From assembly GCA_016200225.1 (NCBI GenBank), contig JACQFD010000001.1, forward strand, positions 167,115-231,114: a stretch of 64,000 nt of DNA. The letters run 5' to 3'. This document shows positions 9,062 to 17,427 of this stretch, piece by piece; within the stretch, counting starts at the first letter, position 1, and the number at the start of each line of letters is the position of its first letter. The notes under the pieces were generated by a model. That model saw nothing but the letters and a program-made list of their open reading frames with translations, was not told where the DNA came from and made no database searches. Position numbers and translations under genes: made by a program. The DNA comes from Planctomycetota bacterium (GTDB taxonomy: Bacteria; Planctomycetota; UBA1135; JACQFD01).

Positions 9062-9275
9062 TGAGGGAATTGTAGTTTTCGCGAGTTCGGCGGGAGAATT
9101 CAGAAGATTATTTATATTGTGAGATAAGTAAAGTGCAGGCGTTTACAAACCGGACGGAACCGGCGCCGGCTTCGTGTTGCGCGCATGACGGCAAAATCCG
9201 GAACACTTTCGACCGTCGGCCCAACGCATCTTTGGCACACGGTCGTTCCCGTGCAACTGGCGGCGGCCGCCGGCA
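9062..9275. other. Intergenic gap inside the glycan locus, no feature seen
   Basis: 214 bases between the GT39-like gene and the GT2 gene, larger than other gaps in this run. I see no hairpin with a T-run, no RNA gene and no convincing open frame. It may hold an internal promoter, but no hexamers stand out. Confidence 0.4.
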
Positions 9276-11474
9276 TCAACGCGGTCGCGTTGTTGTAGGT
9301 GACATATCCGTCCCATCCGGCGCTGCGTTGACGATCACGACGCGCCGTTCGGTGGGCTCGACTTCATTCGTGCTCTCGACGAGGTAGCGTTGTCCGCGGT
9401 CGTTGCCGCCGATTGCAACCATCAGGAGAAAACCGCGTTCATGCAGTTTCGGCGGAAGAAAGGGATCGATAAACGTTCGATAAATCAAGAATCGTCCGCC
9501 CGGCGGACGCGGCGGATCGCCGGGACGGCTCCACTGCAATCGCGGACCGGCGACGAACTTGCGATCCGTCCGAAGGATGTGGATCTGTAAGTTTGGCGGA
9601 TTTGTATATTTATTATCGAATTCGAGCGCGAATTCCGCGCGGTGTCCGCCGTCGATGACTTGATAAGCATAACCCGCGAGGCGGATTTCCGGCGGTTCGT
9701 CTTTCTTGAAACTCGTCGAGCGGAAGGCGGCGTCGATTTTAGTAAAATACGCCGGAAGTTCCGATTTCCATTCGATCAACGGATCTCGTTTATATATTTT
9801 CAAAACGCTGCCGCCAAAATAAGGAATCGCGCCGCCGAATTGTGTAAACGATTTGCCGGGTCCGTCAAAAATCGGTTTCGTTAGATAGTCCACCATTTCG
9901 TCGTACCGGTCGGGCTTGCCGTTCGGCGGCGTGCGCACGACGATCGCTTCGGAATATAACAAAACATTTCTCATCGAAACCCGCCCGTCGATTTGAGCCT
10001 GTTGCGCAATCCAATTGAGAGTGACGGCGGTCCACGTCCTGCCGAGCGAAAGCGCCTCGAGCGTCAGGTTGTTCGCTTGGAAAAACGGGTTGTCCACGAG
10101 CAAATGTACAAATGCTCCGTCCGAGACGTTCGCCTCGTTGAGGCGCATCGCCACGGCCGTCATCGCCTCTTCAAGTCGCGTTTCGTTGACCGAAGCGCCG
10201 GCGATGTCGAGGAAACTGTTACGATGGTTCCATATTTGTATATTTGAGAATGGACCGAATCCGTATTTTTGCGATTCGTTCTTCTCGAATCCCCATGTCA
10301 ACGCGTAAAGGTGATGCGCGCCGAAAAGTAATGTAATAATAACCGCGGCCGACCGCGCCGTTTCGCTTTTCTGTAACATCGCGGCGCGAATGAGCATGAT
10401 CGACGCGATCGGAAGGATCGCCAGCAATAGGATGCCGCCCGGTTGTTGCGTCGCGGGGATTACAATACAGAAATCGATCGCGAATGCGGCGGCGAGCGCG
10501 GCGATGACGGGCGAAATCATGAAAGATCGTTCGCGGATCGCGCGCCACGCATATAATAATATTCCAAACGCGACGGCGGGCGCGCCGGGTCCGTCGATCA
10601 CGCTGCCCCAGAAAAGCCAGCCCGTCGCGCGCAGCGAGAGCGACGTCCCCGTCATCGTGTAGGCCTCGGCGCGGTTTCCATAGGTTACAGAATAGATATA
10701 TTCATATAATTTCGACCAATTCGGCCAGTACCACGTCGCGGCGATGCCGACGGAAACGATCCCCGCCGCGAGAATATTTATGATCGTCCGGACGCGGAAT
10801 GCGCGGCGCAACGATATGAATATGACGACGAGCACGGGGCCGGCGAGGAGCGCCGGTCCTCCTGCGCGCGTCACCGCGGCCAATCCGCCGACCACGCCGA
10901 AAATCAAACTCGGCGCCAATTTTGTAAAATATTGAGATGAGAGAAGACCCCAGCAGGACGCGGCGGTCAGCGCGGCGAGCGGAAATTCGAATAGATAGAT
11001 TCGGGAAACATTTAGAAAAACCGGAAAACAAAACGCGAGAGCCGCCGTCGCGTGCGGAATCGCGGATTCGAGGGCGCTTCGCGGCGGATATAGAATTTGC
11101 ACGCACCGCGCGACCGAGAGAAAGAATATAAAAATAAAAACCGGCAATACGATCATGGCAACGCCGCGGTTTTCTCCAAACATGAGCATCGCCAGTCCGG
11201 AGAGCGCGGGCACGAGCGGCGCATGGGTTGGCGAAACCTGCACCCAGCCGCTCGCGAACCCGGCCACGCCGTCGGTTTCCGTGCGGCGCGTCATGCGGAT
11301 CGCATTCGCGTAATAGTATGAACTGTCCCACGTCAGCATCGAGTCGCGGGATCCGTCGCGCGTCGTGCCGACATTTCCGAGAATTACAAAAAAGATCGTT
11401 AATATTAACGATACGAGGGCGGTTCGCGCGATCGAGGTTCGCGCGGATACGGATCCTCGGCCGATCGGCTCCAT
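9276..11474 (-). CDS. Polytopic membrane glycosyltransferase, PMT/ArnT (GT39-like) type
   Basis: A 732-residue membrane protein. The N-terminus has a helix (SLILTIFFVILGNVG) followed by an acidic periplasmic loop, LTWDSSYYYANAIRM, as in GT39/GT83 enzymes where the loop acidic residue is catalytic. About ten further hydrophobic helices lie between residues 80 and 390, and a soluble C-terminal domain of about 300 residues follows. These enzymes take sugar from a polyprenyl phosphate, which fits the GT2 enzyme encoded downstream. The acceptor is unknown. ATG at 11474 follows the methyltransferase stop by 10 bases. Confidence 0.72.
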   Translation of the reverse strand: MEPIGRGSVSARTSIARTALVSLILTIFFVILGNVGTTRDGSRDSMLTWDSSYYYANAIRMTRRTETDGVAGFASGWVQVSPTHAPLVPALSGLAMLMFGENRGVAMIVLPVFIFIFFLSVARCVQILYPPRSALESAIPHATAALAFCFPVFLNVSRIYLFEFPLAALTAASCWGLLSSQYFTKLAPSLIFGVVGGLAAVTRAGGPALLAGPVLVVIFISLRRAFRVRTIINILAAGIVSVGIAATWYWPNWSKLYEYIYSVTYGNRAEAYTMTGTSLSLRATGWLFWGSVIDGPGAPAVAFGILLYAWRAIRERSFMISPVIAALAAAFAIDFCIVIPATQQPGGILLLAILPIASIMLIRAAMLQKSETARSAAVIITLLFGAHHLYALTWGFEKNESQKYGFGPFSNIQIWNHRNSFLDIAGASVNETRLEEAMTAVAMRLNEANVSDGAFVHLLVDNPFFQANNLTLEALSLGRTWTAVTLNWIAQQAQIDGRVSMRNVLLYSEAIVVRTPPNGKPDRYDEMVDYLTKPIFDGPGKSFTQFGGAIPYFGGSVLKIYKRDPLIEWKSELPAYFTKIDAAFRSTSFKKDEPPEIRLAGYAYQVIDGGHRAEFALEFDNKYTNPPNLQIHILRTDRKFVAGPRLQWSRPGDPPRPPGGRFLIYRTFIDPFLPPKLHERGFLLMVAIGGNDRGQRYLVESTNEVEPTERRVVIVNAAPDGTDMSPTTTRPR

Positions 11475-11484
11475 GTGCCTTTGG

Positions 11485-12228
11485 TTAACCGGGACGCCGC
11501 CCGAGCGCGATGACGGAAGTGCCGATCGGAAGATTCATCGCGCCGAGCAGGGCCGCTTCGATTGTATAGATCGCCGAAAATATCAAATTGATCCAATCGG
11601 GCGCGGGGGCAACGTCGGAGTGTCCGTGCTCGCCTCCGCCGCCGGTCCATTTTTGTAACAATCGCCAGGGAATCGAAACGGGCGAAAGCAGCGAATTCAT
11701 ATAACTCGACCGGTCGACCGAAAATCCGGCGTTTTGTAATAAATTGGAAATGCTCCTTCTTGTATATCTCCGGGTTCCGTGCATGGAAACGTCGTGCGGG
11801 CCCGTCAGACAGGGCAGCGCCGAATCTGTAACTACAATGGTTCCCCCCGGTTTCAAAACCCGGAACAATTCTCTCGCCGCCGCCGCGTCGTCGCCTACGG
11901 CGCGATGATATAATACATCGAATATCGTTACGACGTCGAACGCGCCGTCGCGAAAAGGTAAATTCGGCAGCGACGCGCGGCCCAGTTTCGCGATGCCGCG
12001 TTTACGATTGAACGAGAGCGCGATTTCGCTCCCGTCGACGCCGGTGATATTACCGAAATCTTTTAATAACAAATGCATTCCGCCCGTGCCGCATCCGACG
12101 TCGAGAATCGATGAACCGGGGGCGATATGAGCCTTTCGAAGCACCGCCCCCACGAGTTTTCGCTTGCCCGAAAACCACCAATGATGGTCTTCGACCTGAT
12201 ACATCTTTTCGTATTCTTCCGCGTTCAC
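11485..12228 (-). CDS. Class I SAM-dependent methyltransferase
   Basis: The 247 residues carry the SAM-binding motif ILDVGCGTGGMH (about 40-51), an acidic post-motif (ITGVDGSE), LPFRDGAFDVVTIFDVLYH and the ELFRVLKPGGTIVV strand typical of Methyltransf_11. The N-terminus YQVEDHHWWFSGKRKLV is common in methyltransferases found in polysaccharide loci. It starts at GTG 12228, overlapping the dapA stop as GTGA, so translation is probably coupled. The substrate is likely a glycan or lipid intermediate of this locus, inferred from position only. Confidence 0.85.
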   Translation of the reverse strand: MNAEEYEKMYQVEDHHWWFSGKRKLVGAVLRKAHIAPGSSILDVGCGTGGMHLLLKDFGNITGVDGSEIALSFNRKRGIAKLGRASLPNLPFRDGAFDVVTIFDVLYHRAVGDDAAAARELFRVLKPGGTIVVTDSALPCLTGPHDVSMHGTRRYTRRSISNLLQNAGFSVDRSSYMNSLLSPVSIPWRLLQKWTGGGGEHGHSDVAPAPDWINLIFSAIYTIEAALLGAMNLPIGTSVIALGRRPG

Positions 12229-13124
12229 GCTTGAGACGCACAGCCAAACGGCTGGAGAGCGGATTGAATTTCGGCGCGAACGCGCTCCGACGGCATTACG
12301 AGCGGGAGACGCACTTCGCCGCTTTTAAAGATTCCAGCGTGTTCGAGCGCGAATTTGACCGGAGTCGGGTTGGTTTCCAAGAACAGCGCGCGGAGCAGCG
12401 GCGAGAGCCGGTCGTGCATCGTACGCGCATCCTGATACCGACCTTCGGCGGCCGCGTGAACTAAAGCTACAATTTCCGAAGGTATAATATTCGATGCGAC
12501 GGATACGACGCCGCTCGCGCCGAGCGACATCATCGGCAGCGTCATCGAGTCGTCGCCGGAAAGTAAAGATAACGACGTCAGTTCCCTGAGTTTTGTGATG
12601 CGCTCGACTTTTCCCGCCGCCTCCTTGATCGCGACGATATTATGAATATTCGCGAGGCGAACGACCGTTTCGATTTCGATATTTACTCCAGTCCGTCCTG
12701 GAATATCATATAATACGATCGCGAGATCGGAAGCCGCGCGCGCGACTGCTTCGTAATGTTTATAAAGCCCCTCCTGCGAAGGTTTGTTATAATATGGCGA
12801 GACGAGCAGCGCGCCGTCGGCGCCGGCGTCGCGCGCGTGGCGCGTGCGATCGACGGCGATCGCGGTCGAATTCGAACCCGTGCCGACAAGGACGAGACAG
12901 CGCCGGTTCGTTTGCCGAATTGTAAATTGAACGACTTCGTCGTGTTCGTTTTCCGAGAGCGTCGGCGATTCGCCGGTCGTGCCGCAGGGAACGACGCCGC
13001 GGACGCCCGATTCGACCTGATGTTCGATCAGTTTCGAAAAAGAATCATAATCGATGCGTCCGTTTTGAAACGGAGTCGCGAGCGCCGTGAAACAGCCGGA
13101 CCAGACGGAGGAGTTATGTAACAT
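12225..13124 (-). CDS. dapA: 4-hydroxy-tetrahydrodipicolinate synthase
   Basis: Condenses pyruvate with aspartate semialdehyde, the first committed step to lysine and diaminopimelate. The 299 residues show GVVPCGTTGESPTLSENEH, the SPYYNKPSQEGLYKHY motif, the proton-relay tyrosine in VLYDIPGRTG and the Schiff-base lysine in IVAIKEAAGK. LLSGDDSMTLPMMSLGASGVVSV completes the barrel. It overlaps the methyltransferase by four bases and follows pdxJ by 12 bases. Members of the same superfamily (aldolases, NanA) are possible, but the threonine pair and family motifs favour DapA. Confidence 0.92.
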   Translation of the reverse strand: MLHNSSVWSGCFTALATPFQNGRIDYDSFSKLIEHQVESGVRGVVPCGTTGESPTLSENEHDEVVQFTIRQTNRRCLVLVGTGSNSTAIAVDRTRHARDAGADGALLVSPYYNKPSQEGLYKHYEAVARAASDLAIVLYDIPGRTGVNIEIETVVRLANIHNIVAIKEAAGKVERITKLRELTSLSLLSGDDSMTLPMMSLGASGVVSVASNIIPSEIVALVHAAAEGRYQDARTMHDRLSPLLRALFLETNPTPVKFALEHAGIFKSGEVRLPLVMPSERVRAEIQSALQPFGCASQA

Positions 13125-13136
13125 TGACTATTTTAA

Positions 13137-13868
13137 TTAATTATTAGAGATGGATTGTTTCATTTCGCGCACGGCGGCGTCCAAACCGACGAAAACCGAC
13201 CGTGCAATTATCGAGAAACCGATATTTAATTCTTCTATTTGTGGAATCGAGGCCACGGGCCGCGCGTTTTTATAGTCAAGGCCATGGCCCGCGTTTACGC
13301 GCAATCCGATCGAGCGCCCATGGGCCGCTGCGCGCGACAGACGGTCGAGTTCGTCATGTACGGCTGAAGTAGCGAGGCGGTGCGAGCAGGCGCCGGAATA
13401 TTGGCCGGTGTGCAGCTCGACAAAATCGGCGCCGGCGTCGCGGCTCGCCTGTACTTGCCGTTCGTCGGGATCTACAAAAACAGAAACTAAGATTCCGGCT
13501 TTGTGGAGGCGCGCGACGACGGATTTCAAGCGCGACAATTCGGTCGCGGCATCGAGTCCGCCTTCAGTTGTTATTTCGCGGCGGTTCTCGGGGACAAGAC
13601 AAACTTCGTCGGGGCGGACGTCGCATGCGATGGCGATCATCTCGTCCGCAAGCGAGCTCTCGAGATTCAAAATGGTCTTAACCGTTGAACGCAACAGCCG
13701 GACATCGCGGTCCTGAATGTGGCGGCGATCTTCGCGAAGGTGGACCGTAATTCCGTCGGCGCCGGCGAGTTCGCAAACAGCGGCGGCGGCGACCGGATCG
13801 GGCTCGCTGGCGCGACGGGCCTGTCGCACCGTGGCAATGTGATCGATGTTGACGTGAAGGAGAGGCAT
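13137..13868 (-). CDS. pdxJ: Pyridoxine 5'-phosphate synthase
   Basis: Closes the pyridine ring of vitamin B6 from 3-amino-2-oxopropyl phosphate and deoxyxylulose phosphate. The 243 residues start with the signature [16 protein letters not shown] and carry [54 protein letters not shown] and [13 protein letters not shown]. It is divergent from rsmD across 49 bases and appears to be the first gene of the minus-strand run through dapA to the aminotransferase. It supplies the cofactor for the DegT enzyme at the end of that run, perhaps by coincidence. Confidence 0.95.
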   Translation of the reverse strand: MPLLHVNIDHIATVRQARRASEPDPVAAAAVCELAGADGITVHLREDRRHIQDRDVRLLRSTVKTILNLESSLADEMIAIACDVRPDEVCLVPENRREITTEGGLDAATELSRLKSVVARLHKAGILVSVFVDPDERQVQASRDAGADFVELHTGQYSGACSHRLATSAVHDELDRLSRAAAHGRSIGLRVNAGHGLDYKNARPVASIPQIEELNIGFSIIARSVFVGLDAAVREMKQSISNN

Positions 13869-13917
13869 GGATGCGGAATAAGCTAAATGGTAGCCGGATT
13901 TTCGTTACATTTCCCGC

Positions 13918-14484
13918 ATGCGCATTATCGGCGGCGCATTTGGCGGTCGCATTCTTACAACTCCACCCGACAACCGGACGCGCCCCATGCTGGAGCAGAC
14001 GCGGGCGGCGGTGTTTAACATGCTTGGCGAGGCGGTGGAAGGGGTCCGCGTTCTCGATCTGTTCAGCGGCACCGGATCGCTCGGTCTGGAGGCGGTTTCC
14101 AGAGGCGCCGTATTTGTTGAATTCGTCGAACGCGACCGCGTCGCGAGGGAATGTTTGCGCGAGAATATAGATAAATTGCAGATCGGCGAATGTTGCAAAA
14201 TAAACGCGTCGCCCGTCGCAACCATCGTCGCGTCGATCGCGGACAAGTTCGGTCTCGTGTTTATCGATCCGCCGTATCCCGATGTCGTAGTCGAGGCGTC
14301 ACGGACGAAAACGATGCAACTCATCCGCGAAGTTTATGATAAAGCGCTCGACGACGGCGGAATGTTAGTATTTCATTTTCCGACGCGGAGTCTCGGTGAG
14401 CGGGATTTTGCGGATTTTCCGGTCCATCGAATGCGCGAATACGGCAGAAACTCGGTTGTCTTGATCTCCAAGAATAATAAATAA
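13918..14484 (+). CDS. rsmD: 16S rRNA (guanine966-N2)-methyltransferase
   Basis: Methylates G966 of 16S rRNA in the small subunit. The 188 residues are the usual length: MRIIGGAFGGRIL at the N-terminus, RPMLEQTRAAVFNML, the SAM motif VLDLFSGTGSLGLEAVSRGA, and the catalytic NPPY-type DPPY in LVFIDPPYPDV. ATG at 13918 sits just after a short divergent promoter gap with pdxJ. nagA follows after 63 bases. Confidence 0.93.
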   Translation: MRIIGGAFGGRILTTPPDNRTRPMLEQTRAAVFNMLGEAVEGVRVLDLFSGTGSLGLEAVSRGAVFVEFVERDRVARECLRENIDKLQIGECCKINASPVATIVASIADKFGLVFIDPPYPDVVVEASRTKTMQLIREVYDKALDDGGMLVFHFPTRSLGERDFADFPVHRMREYGRNSVVLISKNNK

Positions 14485-14547
14485 ATATCGAATTCCGCGC
14501 CGCGCGATTCCGGATCCCTCCGCAAACCATCCATTAATAATAACAAA

Positions 14548-15648
14548 ATGCCAGGAACGAACGCCGCCGATCTGGTTATTCGAAGCCGGTCGACGTTGAT
14601 CGCGGGATCGCCCCGGCCGGGTTGGATCGCGCTTTCAGGCGGCATTATAACTAAAATCGGAACAGGCGCCGCGCCCGCGGCCGCGCGCGTCGTGGACGCG
14701 GGCGGCGATTGTATAGGTCCGGCATTTGTAGATACTCACATTCACGGATTCGGCGGTTTCGACGCGAGCGACTGCGGCGATTCCGATCACGGCGAAGAAA
14801 TATTGCATTCCATGGCGCGCGCGCTGTTGGCGAGCGGCGTGGGCGCGTTTTGTCCGACGCTGTATCCGCTCGCGCCCGCGCGCACGCTCGAATGTTTACA
14901 AACGATTCGAAAATTAATGAAGCGCGCGCCGCCGGACGAGGCGGTCGTTGTCGGGGCCCATCTCGAAGGGCCGTTTGTGAGTCCGGCAAGGCCGGGCGCG
15001 CTCGACGTCGCGCGCTTGCGCGCGCCGGACGCGAAATTGATGCAACAATTCATCGACACGGGCGCCGTTTCGATTATAACGATCGCTCCCGAGCTTCCGG
15101 GGGCGCTGGAAATCGTTAAACAATGCGCGGCCGCGAATATTTTAGTATCGATGGGCCACTCCGCGGCGACGTTCGCGGAATGCAAGCATGCGGCGCGGCG
15201 CGGCGCGGGCGCGATTACACATATATTCAATGCGATGGCGCCCGTGCACCACCGCGACGCTTCGATCGCGAATTTCGCGCTCGTCGAGGACGCCGTGTCG
15301 GCGGAGTTGATTCCCGATTTGAAACATGTCTCGGCGCCGGCGATCGATCTTTTGTTAAGATCGCGCGGTTTGAACGGAATCCGGCTCGTCTCCGACAATC
15401 TGGCCGCGGCGGGAACAGGCGCACGGAAATTCCAATCCGGAGGAGCAAAATTGACGGTGAAAGACGGCATCGCGTATCGCGCCGAAGGAATGATCGCCGG
15501 CTCGTGCCTCCCGCTCGGCGTAAGCGTCGGCGCGCTGGCGCGGACCGGATTATTAACAATCGGCGAATGCTGGCGCCTCGCGTCCGACGAACCGGCGATG
15601 GTGATCAAACCTCGTGCAGTTCACGGATTCGCGCGCCTTTCGAGCTGA
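14548..15648 (+). CDS. nagA: N-acetylglucosamine-6-phosphate deacetylase
   Basis: Amidohydrolase that deacetylates GlcNAc-6-P in amino-sugar catabolism and cell-wall recycling. The 366 residues contain the metal motif FVDTHIHGFGGFDASD, HLEGPF (VVGAHLEGPFVSPARPGA), the second metal histidines in MGHSAATF and THIFNAMAPVHHRD, and the catalytic aspartate in RLVSDNLAAAG. The ATG is preceded by an A-rich TAATAACAAA leader and no Shine-Dalgarno, a pattern shared with several genes here. Confidence 0.92.
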   Translation: MPGTNAADLVIRSRSTLIAGSPRPGWIALSGGIITKIGTGAAPAAARVVDAGGDCIGPAFVDTHIHGFGGFDASDCGDSDHGEEILHSMARALLASGVGAFCPTLYPLAPARTLECLQTIRKLMKRAPPDEAVVVGAHLEGPFVSPARPGALDVARLRAPDAKLMQQFIDTGAVSIITIAPELPGALEIVKQCAAANILVSMGHSAATFAECKHAARRGAGAITHIFNAMAPVHHRDASIANFALVEDAVSAELIPDLKHVSAPAIDLLLRSRGLNGIRLVSDNLAAAGTGARKFQSGGAKLTVKDGIAYRAEGMIAGSCLPLGVSVGALARTGLLTIGECWRLASDEPAMVIKPRAVHGFARLSS

Positions 15649-15757
15649 CCACCCGCCGGTGTTCGCTCTGGAGTTATCGATGCGCGCGGCGGGGGAACGA
15701 TTCGTTCGAAAGGTCGGCGCGCGAAAGACGATTGCGCGTCCGCTATCGTGTTGAGCC

Positions 15758-16318
15758 ATGGCAAAGCCGCGTTCCAAATCCGCCGGACGAATTCAAATAA
15801 GCAATCGCCGCAATGCTAATGATCCGCCGGCCGTGGTGGGAATCATCATGGGCTCGCGGAGCGATTGGGACACGATGAAACACGCCGCGGAAATGCTCGA
15901 TCATCTCGGGATTTGTTATGAAATAAAAGTAGTATCCGCGCATCGCACTCCCGATTTGTTATTTCAATACGCGTCGGGCGCGGGCAAGCGGGGGCTGCGC
16001 GTGATCATCGCCGGCGCGGGCGGCGCCGCGCATCTCCCCGGAATGGCGGCGTCGAAGACGGCGCTGCCGGTGCTCGGCGTTCCCGTGCAATCGCGCGCGC
16101 TGAACGGCCTCGATTCGCTGCTCTCGATTGTACAAATGCCGGCCGGCGTGCCGGTTGCTACATTTGCGATCGGCGAAGCGGGCGCGAAAAACGCGGCCAT
16201 TTTCGCCGCGAGCATTCTCGCCAATACTTCAAATAAAATCGCGGACAACCTCCGCGAATTTCGATCGAAACAAACGGCGGCCGTGCTCGCGAACCCCGAC
16301 CCGCGGGTTCAAAAGTAA
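15758..16318 (+). CDS. purE: N5-carboxyaminoimidazole ribonucleotide mutase
   Basis: Class I PurE moves the carboxylate of N5-CAIR to C4, giving CAIR, in purine synthesis. Seen: [16 protein letters not shown], the [11 protein letters not shown] motif with the catalytic histidine, [48 protein letters not shown]. There is an extra ~25-residue basic N-terminal tail before the domain, so a later start is possible, but no other ATG/GTG clearly improves it. purK follows 8 bases later, so the two make the usual N5-CAIR pair. Confidence 0.94.
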   Translation: MAKPRSKSAGRIQISNRRNANDPPAVVGIIMGSRSDWDTMKHAAEMLDHLGICYEIKVVSAHRTPDLLFQYASGAGKRGLRVIIAGAGGAAHLPGMAASKTALPVLGVPVQSRALNGLDSLLSIVQMPAGVPVATFAIGEAGAKNAAIFAASILANTSNKIADNLREFRSKQTAAVLANPDPRVQK

Positions 16319-16326
16319 TATTACAG

Positions 16327-17427
16327 ATGAGAATTGGAATTCTCGGCGGCGGCCAACTCGGGAGAATGCTGGCGTTGGCGGGATATCCGCTCGGCCACAC
16401 GTTTACATTTCTCGACAAGTCTGCCGATGCTCCGATGGCGCCGCTCGCGAAGGGCATCGTCGCGGATTATACAGATTCGACCGCCGTCGAGTCGCTCGCG
16501 CAGAATTCCGACGTCGTGACGTGGGAGTTCGAAAACGTCGGAGGGTCGGCGCCCGCTTCGATTGCAAAATTCACCCCGATCTTTCCGACGCCGCGCGCGC
16601 TGCAGATCAAAGAAGACCGCCTGAACGAAAAGCAATTTTTTTGTAGTCTTGGCATCCCGACGGCGGATTTCATGGATGCTTCGACTCCCGGGGGCCTTCG
16701 CGATGCGATAGCAAAAATCGGTCTGCCCGTCGTTCTGAAGGCGCGAAGACTGGGTTACGACGGAAAGGGCCAGACCGTCATTCATAACGATTCGGAAATC
16801 GAGAATGCATTGCGAAACATCGGTTCCGTTCCGGTAATCGTCGAAAAGTTAATTCCCTTCGAACGCGAACTTTCGATCATTTCCGTGCGCGACAAGATCG
16901 GAAATATAATATATTATCCAATCGGAGAAAATGTGCATCGAACGGGAATCTTGCGCTGGTCGATCGCGCCCGCGCCGTTGCCGAATCCCGCGATTCTCAA
17001 GCAGGCCACGGATGCCGCGCGCAATGTCCTCGAAGAATTAAATTATGTCGGCGTATTGGCGATCGAGTTTTTTGAAGTAAAAGGCCGGCTTCTCGCGAAC
17101 GAATTCGCGCCTCGAGTTCACAATTCCGGGCACTGGACCATGGACGGCGCGGAAACATCGCAATTCGAAAACCATATTCGCGCCATAACGGGAATGCCGC
17201 TCGGCGGCACCGCCGTCCGTTCGCGGACCGCGATGATCAATATCATCGGCGACGTACCGGACATTCGCCCGATCATGAGCATTCCCGGCCTTCACTTGCA
17301 TTTGTATGGAAAACAGCCGCGCGATGGCCGCAAGGTCGGGCACGTCAATCTTTGTCAATGGGACACCCCGGCCCGCGAGTTTGACGATAGAATTCGATCG
17401 ATGCATTCTATTTTTCGGACCGGATGA
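16327..17427 (+). CDS. purK: N5-carboxyaminoimidazole ribonucleotide synthase
   Basis: ATP-grasp enzyme that carboxylates AIR with bicarbonate to N5-CAIR, the substrate of PurE. The 366 residues begin with the Rossmann-like GILGGGQLGRMLALAG, then WEFENVG, the ATP-grasp lysine region PVVLKARRLGYDGKGQ, a VVEK-type hinge at VIVEKLIPFERELSII, and the metal-ligand segment FAPRVHNSGHWTMDG. The last 20 bases overlap the 3' end of the convergent gene at 17408-19675, so there is no room for a terminator between them. Confidence 0.95.
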   Translation: MRIGILGGGQLGRMLALAGYPLGHTFTFLDKSADAPMAPLAKGIVADYTDSTAVESLAQNSDVVTWEFENVGGSAPASIAKFTPIFPTPRALQIKEDRLNEKQFFCSLGIPTADFMDASTPGGLRDAIAKIGLPVVLKARRLGYDGKGQTVIHNDSEIENALRNIGSVPVIVEKLIPFERELSIISVRDKIGNIIYYPIGENVHRTGILRWSIAPAPLPNPAILKQATDAARNVLEELNYVGVLAIEFFEVKGRLLANEFAPRVHNSGHWTMDGAETSQFENHIRAITGMPLGGTAVRSRTAMINIIGDVPDIRPIMSIPGLHLHLYGKQPRDGRKVGHVNLCQWDTPAREFDDRIRSMHSIFRTG

